DNA of 64,000 bases from RI-43 sp033764725 (GCA_033764725.1 JANRIR010000084.1:124001-188000); one strand, 5' to 3'; shown: positions 17,622 through 26,010, counted from the stretch's first letter. Numbers and translations are program-made. Notes: a model not told the origin generated them from the letters alone.

Positions 17622-18538
17622 GGCCGCAGATGCAACCGCGCGATCATGTCGGCGATCAGGCCGAGCGACCAGATGATCAGCGCAGCGAGGAAGCCGAAGA
17701 TCGCCGTCTCGGAGACGTTCAGCAGCGTCAAGTCATAGAGCAGCTTGACGAAGCCGAGCGCGAACAGGATGGCGCCCAGCGGCAGAAAGATGCGCAAAGG
17801 CTGAAACAGCATCACGATGCGCAGCAGCAGCAGAATGAAGGTGAAAAAGTGTTTGGCGCGGATCTTCGATTGCCCCACCCGGCGCCCATAGGCGATCGGC
17901 ATGTAATGCACGCGCAGATTCGAGCAGATCATGCACAGTGTGATCGTGGTGGTGAACGAGAAGCCGTCGGGCAGGAGGCGCAGGAACGGCGTCAATTCGC
18001 TGCGCCGAAACACGCGAAGGCCGGAATTGAGATCGGGGATGTGCCGGTCGGCGAGAAAATCGGCGAGGCTGTTGAGCACCCATTTCGCCGGACGCCGGAT
18101 CATCGGCACATTGTTCATCGCCGCGCCGCGGTCGCCGACCACCATGTCGGCGTGACGCGCGATCTCGAGCATGCGGGGCAGCGCGTCGGGCGGGTAGGTG
18201 CCGTCAGCGTCGAGAATGGCGACGAAGTCGGATTGGCCCGCCCGGATGCCGGCCTTGAGGGCCGCGCCATAGCCCAGGTTCACCGGCTGGTCGATCACCG
18301 TCGCGCCCGAGGCGCGCGCCTGCGCCAGGGTGGCGTCGGTGGAGCCGTCGTTCACGACGATGATGTCGTAGGCGAGGCCCAGGGGATCGAGCGCCCGGCG
18401 CACGGACTCAACCGTCGCGCGCACCGCCCCCTCCTCGTTGAAGGCCGGGATCACCACCGACAGGTCGCGCAGGGGCGATCCCTGGAGATCGCTACGCCCG
18501 CCGCCGGCGAGGTCGTGCGCCAAATCCGCCATCGGCAT
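17618..18538 (-). CDS. Polyprenyl-phosphate glycosyltransferase (DPM1/GtrB-like GT2)
   Basis: The GT-A domain runs from about residue 25 to 230. It shows SVVIPAFNEEGAV, IIVVNDGSTDAT, NLGYGAALKAG and AILDADGTYPPD, where DAD is the metal site. GSGLRVFRR-like DLNSGLRVFRRSE is typical of dolichol/undecaprenyl-phosphate glycosyltransferases. Two membrane helices follow at about 240-300. It likely loads a sugar on undecaprenyl phosphate for use on the far side of the membrane, consistent with the GT39-type enzyme and AglD-like protein in the locus. It is the first gene of the minus-strand operon; its promoter should lie in 18539-18767. Confidence 0.82.
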   Translation of the reverse strand: MPMADLAHDLAGGGRSDLQGSPLRDLSVVIPAFNEEGAVRATVESVRRALDPLGLAYDIIVVNDGSTDATLAQARASGATVIDQPVNLGYGAALKAGIRAGQSDFVAILDADGTYPPDALPRMLEIARHADMVVGDRGAAMNNVPMIRRPAKWVLNSLADFLADRHIPDLNSGLRVFRRSELTPFLRLLPDGFSFTTTITLCMICSNLRVHYMPIAYGRRVGQSKIRAKHFFTFILLLLRIVMLFQPLRIFLPLGAILFALGFVKLLYDLTLLNVSETAIFGFLAALIIWSLGLIADMIARLHLRP

Positions 18539-18694
18539 CGCCCGTTTCCACCACGCTTGTGCTGCATTGCAACACGAGCAAGCCCCGCGCCACCTGATTA
18601 GGGGGGGAGCGACGCCCCAGCCAAGCGATTTTTAGGTCCGCGGCGCCGTTTTGAACCGAAACGCGGCGTCCCGGACGCGGTCGCGCGCTTAGTA

Positions 18695-18712
18695 TTGACA
18701 CTATATATGACA
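18695..18712 (+). promoter_or_regulatory. Candidate promoter/operator: TTGACA box with TGACA-N7-TGACA repeat
   Basis: An AT-rich island in GC-rich DNA contains TTGACA (18695-18700), seven bases, then TGACA (18708-18712), upstream of the DUF1330 operon. The space 18539-18767 has no gene. A related TGACA-N7-TGTCA site lies before the GST/FGE genes, so the TetR protein at 20337 may bind both. The -10 region is not clear. Confidence 0.35.
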
Positions 18713-18767
18713 TTAACTACGGTGCCCCGGGGGTCGGCGCCGCGCCGGCCGTCAGGAGGCCGCCGCG

Positions 18768-19235
18768 ATGCAGGTCGTGAATGAAGTCTTTCCCAGCGAC
18801 CCCGCCCAGATCCAGGCGCTGATGAGCGAAGGCCCGCCAGGGCCGATCTTCATGGTCAATCTGCTCAAGTTCAAAGACCGGGCCGAATACGAGGACGGCC
18901 GCGCCTGCGACCTTTCGGGCCGCGACGCCTACATGATCTATGGCCGCGCCGTGGCGGCGCTCCTGCCGACATTCGGCGGCCGCGCGCTGTTCGCGGCGGA
19001 CGTGTCGTTTCTCTCCCTGGGCCAGGCGGAGGAGCTCTGGGACGAGGTCGCCATCGCGATGTATCCGCGCCGCGGCGACATGGTGCGCATGTCCATGAGC
19101 GAAGAGTGGCGCGCCATCGCCGTGCACCGGAGCGCGGGCCTGAAGGGGCAGCTCAATATCGAAACCGTGCTGCCGCGAGACGCCGCCAGCGGCGGCTGGT
19201 TCACCGCGCTGATGGACGCGGCGCAACAGCGATGA
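18768..19235 (+). CDS. DUF1330 domain protein
   Basis: The 155-residue soluble protein belongs by sequence style to the DUF1330/dimeric alpha-beta barrel group. FMVNLLKFKDRAEY is the typical early motif, and GRDAYMIYGRAVAALL follows. Family members have no well-defined reaction. AGGAGG-like sequence (18755-18761, AGGAGGC) lies before the ATG. It is the first gene of an operon with a metallo-beta-lactamase-fold gene (4-nt overlap) and a TetR gene, so it may take part in the same small-molecule pathway as the neighbouring sulfatase and GST. That is inferred from position only. Confidence 0.72.
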   Translation: MQVVNEVFPSDPAQIQALMSEGPPGPIFMVNLLKFKDRAEYEDGRACDLSGRDAYMIYGRAVAALLPTFGGRALFAADVSFLSLGQAEELWDEVAIAMYPRRGDMVRMSMSEEWRAIAVHRSAGLKGQLNIETVLPRDAASGGWFTALMDAAQQR

Positions 19236-20314
19236 GGCTGCGCGGCGCGCTCTTCATCATCGCGATCCTCGCGCTCGCCGTCGCGGGCGCAGCGTTCGCG
19301 TTTCAGCGTCCGATCGGCGAGGCGCTGTTTGCGCGGACGGCGCAACGCGCCGTCGGCGTCGATCGCGCGGCGGCGCTGCCGGACGGTCTGCATGTCTACT
19401 TGTGCGGCACGGGATCGCCGTTTCCCGATCCGACGCGCGCAGGCCCATGCGTCGGCGTGCTCGCGGGCGAGCGCGCCTTCATCATCGATGCGGGCTCGGG
19501 CAGCATGCGCGTGCTCGCGCGCATGGGCTTTCCGCTGCAGCGGCTCGAGCGCGTCTATCTCACGCACCTGCATTCCGATCACATCGACGGGCTCGGCGAA
19601 GCCATGCTGCAGGCGTGGATCGGCGGCGCGCGCGCAGCGCCGCTGCCGATCGCAGGGCCTGCCGGAACAGCGGAGGTCGTCGCAGGCTTCAACCAGGTCT
19701 ATCGCATCGACAGCGCGTATCGCGTCGGTCACCACGGCGCCGCGATCGCCAATCCGGATGGCTATGGCGCGACGGCGGAAGAGATCGTCGTGCCGGAAGG
19801 CGCATCGCGCGTCGTCGTAGTGCGCGACGGCGATCTGACCATCACGGCGATCCTGGTCGGCCACGCGCCCGTCGCGCCGGCTTTCGGTTATCGCATCGAT
19901 TACAAGGGCCGGTCATTGGCGGTGAGCGGCGACACGATCCGCGCTGACGCCTTCATCGCCGCCGCCGAGGGCGTCGATGTGATGCTGCACGATGCGCTGA
20001 ATCCGCGTTTGGTCGCGGCGATGGGATCGGCCGCGGCCGCGAACGGCCAGGCGAACCTCGCGCAGGTCATGACCGACATCCAGGACTACCACGCCTCGCC
20101 GGAAGACGCCGCGCGCGTCGCCGAAAGCGCCGGCGCCCGCGCGCTGGTGCTGACGCACATCGTGCCGCCGCTGCCCCTGCCCTTTCTGCACGCCGCGTTT
20201 CTGGGCGACGCGCGCGCGCTCTATGGCGGGGACCTGCGCGTCGGGGCCGACGGCGTGCTCATCAGCATGCCGGCGGACAGTGCGACGATCACGTTTTCGC
20301 AGGCGCTGCGTTGA
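19232..20314 (+). CDS. Metallo-beta-lactamase-fold hydrolase with N-terminal membrane anchor
   Basis: The 360-residue protein has an uncleaved-looking N-terminal hydrophobic segment (residues 4-24), so the catalytic domain should face the periplasm. HVYLCGTGSPFPDP and THLHSDHIDG (His112, His114, Asp116, His117) form the dinuclear metal site of the ribonuclease Z/arylsulfatase-like branch. SGDTIRADAF and LTHIVPP supply the later Asp and His ligands. The start overlaps the DUF1330 stop by 4 nt (ATGA). Given the sulfatase next door, an ester or sulfate-ester substrate is plausible but not shown. Confidence 0.78.
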   Translation: MRLRGALFIIAILALAVAGAAFAFQRPIGEALFARTAQRAVGVDRAAALPDGLHVYLCGTGSPFPDPTRAGPCVGVLAGERAFIIDAGSGSMRVLARMGFPLQRLERVYLTHLHSDHIDGLGEAMLQAWIGGARAAPLPIAGPAGTAEVVAGFNQVYRIDSAYRVGHHGAAIANPDGYGATAEEIVVPEGASRVVVVRDGDLTITAILVGHAPVAPAFGYRIDYKGRSLAVSGDTIRADAFIAAAEGVDVMLHDALNPRLVAAMGSAAAANGQANLAQVMTDIQDYHASPEDAARVAESAGARALVLTHIVPPLPLPFLHAAFLGDARALYGGDLRVGADGVLISMPADSATITFSQALR

Positions 20315-20336
20315 CCGGCGGCGCGACCGGCCCCAG

Positions 20337-20972
20337 ATGATCTCCATGAAGCCGCCGAAACATTTATCGCTGGTCGGCGGCGCGCCGGCGCCGGAGGCCG
20401 GCGAAACCGCCGACGGCCGACGCCAGCGCAGCGAGCGCAGCCGCGCCCAGATCGTCGACGCCATGATGGAGTTGGTGCGCGCCGGCGACATGAACCCCAG
20501 CGCCGCGCGCGTGGCCGACCAAGCCGGCGTCAGCCTGCGCACCGTGTTCCGTCATTTCGAAGAGATGGACTCGCTCTATCGCGAAATGACTGCGCGGCTG
20601 GAGGAGGAGATCCTGCCGCTGGCGCTGAAGCCGTTCGAAGCGGCCGACTGGCGCGGGCGCTTGGGCGAACTCGTCACGCGGCGCGCGCAGATCTTCGAGA
20701 TCATGTTGCCGTTCCGCGTCGCGGGCAATGTGCGCCGCTTCCAGTCCGATCATTTGATGGACGATTATCGCCGCGCGATCCTGATGGAGCGCGCGGCGCT
20801 GCAGGGCGTGCTGCCGAAGGCCGCGCTGGCCGACGCGCCGCGCGCCGCTGCGCTCGAAATCGCCACCGGCTTCCAAACCTGGCGGCGCCTGCGCCAGGAC
20901 ATGGGCCTCACGCCCACGCAGGCCGAAGCGGCGATGCGCTTCACCGTGGAGCGGCTGGTCGCGGATCTTTAG
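20337..20972 (+). CDS. TetR family transcriptional regulator
   Basis: The 211-residue protein has an N-terminal helix-turn-helix at about 30-75: RSRAQIVDAMMELV, then SAARVADQAGVSLRTVFRHFEEMDSLY, whose second half is the DNA recognition helix. The C-terminal ligand domain is not diagnostic. The start at 20337 is one of two close ATGs (20337 and 20346) without a strong ribosome site. It is the third gene of the DUF1330 operon, and the adjacent sulfatase genes are convergent to it. It is a good candidate regulator of its own operon and of the GST/sulfatase/FGE genes, through TGACA-N7-TGWCA sites. Confidence 0.82.
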   Translation: MISMKPPKHLSLVGGAPAPEAGETADGRRQRSERSRAQIVDAMMELVRAGDMNPSAARVADQAGVSLRTVFRHFEEMDSLYREMTARLEEEILPLALKPFEAADWRGRLGELVTRRAQIFEIMLPFRVAGNVRRFQSDHLMDDYRRAILMERAALQGVLPKAALADAPRAAALEIATGFQTWRRLRQDMGLTPTQAEAAMRFTVERLVADL

Positions 20973-21004
20973 CGATCTGCGCAAACATCCCGAACGCGCC
21001 CTTC

Positions 21005-21105
21005 GTCCGGCTTCGCCGGCCGCTTCCCCCGCAAGCGGGGAAGAAAGAGAGCGCCTTGCTCCCCCGTTTACGGGGGAGCTGGCCGCGAAGCGGACTGAGG
21101 GGGCA
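21005..21105. repeat. Dispersed ~100-bp palindromic repeat, copy A
   Basis: This element lies between the convergent TetR and sulfatase genes. It carries two hairpins: CCCCGCAAGCGGGG near 21028-21041 and CTCCCCCGTTTACGGGGGAG at 21059-21078. A near-identical copy in the same orientation is at 56400-56501, also between convergent genes. The two differ at a handful of positions. It may act as a bidirectional end for transcripts. Confidence 0.85.
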
Positions 21106-21130
21106 CGGCGCCATCACGCGCCGCCGCTGA

Positions 21131-22789
21131 TCAATTCGGCCAGAACACGATCTCGTCGCCGGCTTGCGTGCGCTGCGCCAGATCGCGATCGACATTGACC
21201 GGCATCTCTACAGTGTGCGGATAAAGCGGCGGGCGCGCGCCCGCCTCGTGCGCTGCGATCAGCGCCTGCAGCGCAGCGACGCGCTCGGGATGGCGCGCCG
21301 CCAGATTGTTGCGCTCGCCGGGATCGTTTGCGAGATCGAACAACCAGACGCGACGCGGATTGTCCGACGTCTGCAGTTTCCAATCGCCTTGCCGCACGGC
21401 GCGATAATGCGCGCTGCGCCAGAACAGCGCGTCATGCGGCGCGGCTTGCGTGCGTCCGGCGGCGAGCGGCAGAAGATCGGCGCCGTCGATCGGGCGGTCC
21501 GTCGGCGGCGCCGCGCCCGCGGCGCTGGCGAAGGTCGGCATCAGGTCGATATGCGCGGCCGGCGCGGCGATCCGTGCGCCGGCCGGAATCTGGGCCGGCC
21601 AGCTGATGAACATCGGCACGCGGATGCCGCCCTCGAACAGCGTCGCCTTCCATCCGCGCAAGGGCGCATTGATGTCGCTCAAACCGATATAGCCGGCGCC
21701 GCCATTGTCGCTGGAGAACACGACCAGCGTGTTCTGCGCCAGGCCCTGCGCCTCAAGCGCATCGAGGATGCGGCCCACGCTGCGATCGAGCGCGCGCACC
21801 ATCGCGGCATAGACGCGAAGACGATGCGGCTCGATATCGCCGACCGCCTCGTAATCCTCCCGCGTCGCCTGCAGCGGCGAATGCACGCCCCAATGCGCCA
21901 GATAGAGGAAGAAGGGCCGGTTGCGGTTCGCCTCGATCGCGCGCACCGCTTCGTCGGTCCAATAATCGGTCAGGTAGCCGCGCGGCGCGAAGGGCGGGCC
22001 GTCATTGAAGCTGTTGGCGAATTGCATGCGCGCCCACAGGAAGCGGTCGATCGGATCGAAATCGAGCTTGGCGGCGACGCCGCGCGGATCGCCGTCCGGC
22101 AGATAGAGCGCGCTCGTCATGTTCAGGCTCTCGTCGAAGCCTTGCGCGCGCGGACCGAATTCCGGGCCGCCGCCGAGATGCCATTTGCCGATATGGATCG
22201 TGTGATAGCCGCGCGCGCGCAGCACTTCGGCGATGGTGACCTCGGAACCCGGCAAGCCTTGCGCATCGAAGGGCGGCGCGTCGCGGTCGCGCGCCGTGTT
22301 CAGCACGCCCGGCGGCAGCCCGGACCGCTCCGGATCGGCGAACATCGAGACCATGCGCCCCATGCCGGCCGGCGTGGGCGTGAATTCGAAACCGGTGCGC
22401 GTCGGATAGCGGCCGGTGAGCAGCATCGCGCGCGACGGCGCGCACGTGGCCGAGCCGGAATAGGCCTGCGTGAACGCGGCGCCGCGCGCGGCGAGCCGAT
22501 CGATATTGGGCGTCGGCACGCGCCCGCCGGCGACGCCGCCGCCGAACGTGGTGATGTCGTTGAAGCCGAGATCGTCGGCGAGAATGAACACGATGTTGGG
22601 CGCGCGCGCCTCGGGCGGCGCTGCGGCCTCGGCCGGCCCTTGCGCCCAGGCGATGTCCTGCGTCGCCGCCACGTCGAGCCGGCCGACATTGGTCACGGTG
22701 AACAAGATCAGGTCCTTGCGGAACAGCCACGCCGCCGCGCCGAGGCCGATGAGCAGCGCGGCAGCCGCAATCAGGATCGTTCGCATCAT
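21131..22789 (-). CDS. Membrane-anchored periplasmic sulfatase (type I, formylglycine-dependent)
   Basis: The 552-residue enzyme hydrolyses a sulfate ester. A single hydrophobic N-terminal helix (residues 4-23) should anchor it with the catalytic domain in the periplasm. NIVFILADDLGFND gives the metal-binding Asp pair (72-73). CAPSRAMLLTGR (Cys116) is the C-x-P-S-R sulfatase signature whose cysteine is converted to formylglycine. GKWHLGG and HWGVHSPLQA hold further active-site His and Lys, and VVFSSDNGG is the second metal site. The gene follows the GST gene by 18 nt. A periplasmic formylglycine-generating enzyme is encoded divergently 1.1 kb away, a likely maturation partner. The substrate is unknown. 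Confidence 0.88.
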   Translation of the reverse strand: MMRTILIAAAALLIGLGAAAWLFRKDLILFTVTNVGRLDVAATQDIAWAQGPAEAAAPPEARAPNIVFILADDLGFNDITTFGGGVAGGRVPTPNIDRLAARGAAFTQAYSGSATCAPSRAMLLTGRYPTRTGFEFTPTPAGMGRMVSMFADPERSGLPPGVLNTARDRDAPPFDAQGLPGSEVTIAEVLRARGYHTIHIGKWHLGGGPEFGPRAQGFDESLNMTSALYLPDGDPRGVAAKLDFDPIDRFLWARMQFANSFNDGPPFAPRGYLTDYWTDEAVRAIEANRNRPFFLYLAHWGVHSPLQATREDYEAVGDIEPHRLRVYAAMVRALDRSVGRILDALEAQGLAQNTLVVFSSDNGGAGYIGLSDINAPLRGWKATLFEGGIRVPMFISWPAQIPAGARIAAPAAHIDLMPTFASAAGAAPPTDRPIDGADLLPLAAGRTQAAPHDALFWRSAHYRAVRQGDWKLQTSDNPRRVWLFDLANDPGERNNLAARHPERVAALQALIAAHEAGARPPLYPHTVEMPVNVDRDLAQRTQAGDEIVFWPN

Positions 22790-22807
22790 CGCAAGCCCCC
22801 TCCTCGC

Positions 22808-23842
22808 TCACCCGATCAGGATTTCACAGCCGGTTCCGGCGAGGCAATCGCGCACGGCGGCCTGCTCTGCGGGCGCGAGCGCTAAAAATTCCTCGCGGAT
22901 CCACATCAGACATTTCGCTTGATAGGGAAATGTCGGCTGCGTCCAGGGCCGGCCGTCGATCTCGGTTTCGACATCCTTGGCGCCGGCCTGGACGGCGCGC
23001 GCATTGGCGATGAGGAAAGGCGCATAGACGCGGCCGATCTCGCTCAACAGCGGCGCGAGCGCCGTGCGCATATCGCCTGCGCTGCGCCAATCGGCGTCGT
23101 GGGGATCGAGGCCCGACAAATCCTCCACCCGGTCGAGCCAGGCGCGCACGCGCGGCGCGGCGGCGGCGGCGATGGCGGCGGATGTCGGCTCCACGATCGC
23201 CAATTGCGTCAATTGCCCATAGAGCGCGAAATCCGCCGTCGCCGGGCGCGCGCCCAGCACATAGCCGCGCTCGCCCAGCAGCGCTTCGAGCACGCCGAGC
23301 AGTCTGCGATAACTGTCCTCGATGGTTTGCGCGGTGACGGCGTTCGAGCCGACGACGTAAAGCCGATCGATTTGGCGCTGCGCGATGGCGCCGGCGAGGC
23401 GCGAAGCGTAGTCCGCCGGCGCGGTGGGCATCGCCCAATAGATCAAGAGCGGCGCGGCGTTGCGCGCATCGGCCTCATGCGCCCAGCGGAAATGGAACAT
23501 CGCCTTGGTGAGCCATTCGTCGGCGTAATCCTCGATGATATAGTTCACGAACGCGACAACCGGATCGGCGGGAATTGCAGCGCGTCCGGAGTGCATGCGC
23601 TCAAGGCGGCGTGCGATCGGCGTTGAATCGACGACCGCGTCGAGCCCGCCCTGATCGTTCGGGAAATAGAAGGTCGGCAGCAATTTCACCGGCGGCGAGG
23701 GCAAGCCCGGCGGCGGCGCCTGATGGCCGCCCCACACCACCGCGTGGGGAATGCGACGATAGCGCAGGAGCGCGATCATCTTGCGCGTATAGGGCGAGCC
23801 CGGCGCGCCCATCAGCTTCAGCGGTTCGCCCGCAGCCGCCAT
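22808..23842 (-). CDS. Glutathione S-transferase family protein (long form)
   Basis: The 344-residue protein starts with a thioredoxin-like GST N-domain: LMGAPGSPYTRKMIALLRYR holds the S/C-P-Y-T-R-K type motif with Ser at the usual active position. The helical C-domain follows from about 95. ERGYVLGARPATADFALYG is the conserved GST C-terminal N-capping region. The length exceeds the usual 200-230 residues because of an insertion and a C-terminal extension of about 80 residues. A GGAGG ribosome site (CCTCC on the plus strand near 23845) precedes the ATG. It is the first gene of the operon with the sulfatase, so it may handle a product or an electrophile from the same substrate. Confidence 0.78.
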   Translation of the reverse strand: MAAAGEPLKLMGAPGSPYTRKMIALLRYRRIPHAVVWGGHQAPPPGLPSPPVKLLPTFYFPNDQGGLDAVVDSTPIARRLERMHSGRAAIPADPVVAFVNYIIEDYADEWLTKAMFHFRWAHEADARNAAPLLIYWAMPTAPADYASRLAGAIAQRQIDRLYVVGSNAVTAQTIEDSYRRLLGVLEALLGERGYVLGARPATADFALYGQLTQLAIVEPTSAAIAAAAAPRVRAWLDRVEDLSGLDPHDADWRSAGDMRTALAPLLSEIGRVYAPFLIANARAVQAGAKDVETEIDGRPWTQPTFPYQAKCLMWIREEFLALAPAEQAAVRDCLAGTGCEILIG

Positions 23843-23858
23843 ACCCTCCTCCTATTTT

Positions 23859-23893
23859 TTGACAGTGAGAGTGTCACTAGCTAGGAATGTCAA
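23859..23893. promoter_or_regulatory. Divergent promoter/operator with TGACA-N7-TGTCA palindrome
   Basis: In the 90-nt gap between the divergent GST and FGE genes, TGACA (23860-23864) and TGTCA (23872-23876) form a perfect inverted repeat with a 7-nt spacer. TTGACA at 23859-23864 followed 17 nt later by TAGGAA could be the FGE promoter. TGTCAA at 23888-23893 is an inverted -35-like box for the other direction. It resembles the site at 18695. Confidence 0.45.
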
Positions 23894-23932
23894 GCGTTGC
23901 ACATGCAGGCCGCGCAGCGCCAAGGTGGCCCC

Positions 23933-24880
23933 ATGGTGCATCCGTTTCGCGCGGCGATCGCGCTCATCGCGCTGGCGAGCGCAACCGCGTGCGCGCCTGA
24001 AGCGCCCTCGCCGCCGACGGCGTGCGGCGGCGCTGCAGCGATCGGCGCGATGATCGCTATCCCGGGCGGCCGCTTCACCATGGGCGCGGACGATTTCTAC
24101 CCCGAGGAACGGCCGCTGCGCGACGTCGTCGTCGAGGGCTTCACGATGCAAGCGCACGAAGTGACGAATGCGCAATTCGCCGCCTTCGTCGCCGCGACCG
24201 GTTACGTCACCGTCGCCGAGCGCGCGCTCGACGCGCGCGACTTTCCAACGCTCAACGCCGCGCAGCGCGCGCCCGGATCGCTGGTGTTCGCGCCGCGCGA
24301 CGACTTCGTCGATCTCAATGATTTCACGCAATGGTGGGCGTGGCGCCCCGGCGCCGATTGGCGCCATCCCGCCGGGCCGGACTCATCGCTTGCGGGATTG
24401 GAGAACCATCCCGTCGTGCATGTCGCGTTCGAGGACGCGATGGCCTATGCGCGCTGGGCCGGCGCGACGCTGCCAAGCGAAGCGCAGTGGGAGCGCGCCG
24501 CGCGCGGCGGATTGAACGGCGCGGATTATGTGTGGGGCGATCGCGCGCGCGATGCGCAGGGCCGCCCGCGCGCCAATCATTGGCAGGGCGTTTTTCCCGT
24601 GCGCGACGCCGCCGAAGACGGCTATGCGGGCTCAGCCCCTATCGGCTGTTTCGAGCGCAACGGTTTCGGGCTCTACGACATGGCCGGCAATGTGTGGGAA
24701 TTGACCCGCGACGATTATGTCGATGCGCGCGGGCCGCAACCCGGCGCCAAGGTCGGCCGCGGCGGCAGTTTCCTGTGCTCGGATACGTATTGCGGACGCT
24801 ACCGCCCCGCCGCCCGCATCCCCATCGCGTCCGACAGCGGCATGCAGCATGTCGGCTTTCGCGTGATCGCGAGCCCCTGA
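23933..24880 (+). CDS. Formylglycine-generating enzyme (FGE/SUMF1 family) as a predicted lipoprotein
   Basis: This enzyme oxidises the sulfatase signature cysteine to formylglycine using oxygen. The 315-residue protein shows the whole FGE domain: IPGGRFTMGADDFYPEE, MQAHEVTNAQFAAFV, LPSEAQWERAARGG and GNVWELTRDDYV. The active-site cysteine pair is present in FLCSDTYCGRYRPAAR, the same C-x4-C spacing as in functional FGEs, so it is unlikely to be only a SUMF1-like binding protein. The N-terminus (MVHPFRAAIALIALASATAC) is a lipoprotein signal, placing it in the periplasm. The start at 23933 is preceded by AAGGTGG at 23922-23928. It faces the sulfatase operon across a shared promoter region. Confidence 0.87.
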   Translation: MVHPFRAAIALIALASATACAPEAPSPPTACGGAAAIGAMIAIPGGRFTMGADDFYPEERPLRDVVVEGFTMQAHEVTNAQFAAFVAATGYVTVAERALDARDFPTLNAAQRAPGSLVFAPRDDFVDLNDFTQWWAWRPGADWRHPAGPDSSLAGLENHPVVHVAFEDAMAYARWAGATLPSEAQWERAARGGLNGADYVWGDRARDAQGRPRANHWQGVFPVRDAAEDGYAGSAPIGCFERNGFGLYDMAGNVWELTRDDYVDARGPQPGAKVGRGGSFLCSDTYCGRYRPAARIPIASDSGMQHVGFRVIASP

Positions 24881-24924
24881 AGGCGCGCGGCGGCGGCATT
24901 GACCCCATCGGCTTCGCGCGGGCA

Positions 24925-24948
24925 CATATTATGATATGATAATGTTTT
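24925..24948 (+). promoter_or_regulatory. Operator-like site 1 (ACATWA-N5-TTAT family)
   Basis: An AT-rich block directly before the CPBP protease gene. It contains ATTAT-N6-ATAAT (24928-24943), a perfect inverted repeat. Read on the minus strand it starts ACATTA-TCATA-TCAT, matching the shared pattern in the first hexamer. It overlaps the likely promoter and ends 10 nt before the start codon. Confidence 0.5.
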
Positions 24949-24958
24949 GGGGGATTGC

Positions 24959-26005
24959 TTGAGAGCCTTCCTGCGCGCCCACGCCTTTGCGGCGTTCTAT
25001 CTGCTGTCGATGGCGATCGGCCTCGGCGTCGTGGCGTGGAGGCATGCCTATGCCGAGCACTACGAGGCGCGCACCGGCGCTTCGTTCAATTATCTCGGCG
25101 GCATCTGGGAAGGCCTGCAGCGTTTTCATGACGGGCGCATCTATCCGAACATTCTCTCGGTTGCGGCGACGGCGTTCGATGAGCCGATCTATTTCGGCGT
25201 GTTCCTGTTCGCCGGCGCGCCGACGATCGCGGCCTTGATCGTTGCATGGATCGCCTTCGGCGGCGCCGGCGTGCGCGATCTCTTTGGCCGCCTCAAGCTG
25301 TGGCCGGGCCGAGGGCAGCGCCGCGATGCGCTGCTCACGTATGGCGTGCTGACGGCGGCGTTCTTCGCGTTGTGTATGGGCTATCTCGGCCTGATCGCCG
25401 CGCGCGAGGGAGTCGCAGCGGCGCTGCGGCCGATGGACATCTGGGGTCTGCCGGCGCTGCTGTTTCCGCTGACCTTCTTGTTCGGCGGCCTCGTCGACGA
25501 AGGCGCGACCTGCGAAGAGCTCGGCTGGCGGGGTTTTGCGTTGCCGATCCTGCTCGACCGCTTGCGCTCGCCGCTCGGCGCATCCCTGCTTTTGGGACTC
25601 CTGTGGTGGTTCTGGCACTTCCCGCGCGAAGTGCCGGAGCTGATCACGCAAGGCGTGCCGCCGACCTTCCTTGCAGGACAGCTGCATTTCATCGCGCTGA
25701 CGGTGTCGATGTCGGTTGTGATGACCTATTGCTTCCACCGCACGGGCGGCAGCGTCATTCCCGCAATTCTCATTCACGGCTGGGGCAACTTCTTCACCAA
25801 GGCCTTGCCCTATCAGGAGGGGCCGTCGAATTACGATTTGCGCCTGTGGATTTTCTGCGTCGTCGCGCTGCTGATCGCTCTGCGCGCAGGACCGGATTTG
25901 GGACGCGCACGTTATCTCGCTCTGCGCGACAGCGACGCGCCGCACGAACTAAAAAAGGCGGGCCGCGCATCGACCGCGCGGCCTGCCTCCCCCGCCGACG
26001 AGTGA
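24959..26005 (+). CDS. CPBP family intramembrane metalloprotease (Abi domain), copy 1
   Basis: The 348-residue membrane protein has about eight helices. EELGWRGF (near residue 181) is the EE-x3-R motif 1 of the CPBP family. WWFWHFPREVPEL carries the second motif with the zinc-like His, and SVIPAILIHGWGN holds the third His/Asn motif. These enzymes cleave CAAX-like or other peptides in the membrane, and bacterial members are linked to peptide maturation or bacteriocin resistance. The TTG at 24959 was chosen because GGGGGA (24949-24954) precedes it with proper spacing; a TTG at 24947 is less likely. A related protein heads the peptide ABC operon at 44817. The operator-like site suggests control with the peptide island. 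Confidence 0.78.
   Translation: MRAFLRAHAFAAFYLLSMAIGLGVVAWRHAYAEHYEARTGASFNYLGGIWEGLQRFHDGRIYPNILSVAATAFDEPIYFGVFLFAGAPTIAALIVAWIAFGGAGVRDLFGRLKLWPGRGQRRDALLTYGVLTAAFFALCMGYLGLIAAREGVAAALRPMDIWGLPALLFPLTFLFGGLVDEGATCEELGWRGFALPILLDRLRSPLGASLLLGLLWWFWHFPREVPELITQGVPPTFLAGQLHFIALTVSMSVVMTYCFHRTGGSVIPAILIHGWGNFFTKALPYQEGPSNYDLRLWIFCVVALLIALRAGPDLGRARYLALRDSDAPHELKKAGRASTARPASPADE
25951..25987 (-). terminator. Intrinsic terminator for the TonB receptor gene, inside the CPBP coding sequence
   Basis: On the minus strand a GC-rich hairpin (arms 25976-25987 and 25957-25968, one G-T type mismatch) is followed by six T residues (25956-25951). It starts 24 nt past the receptor stop codon. It lies within the last codons of the convergent protease gene. 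Confidence 0.75.
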
Positions 26006-26010
26006 TCGCG

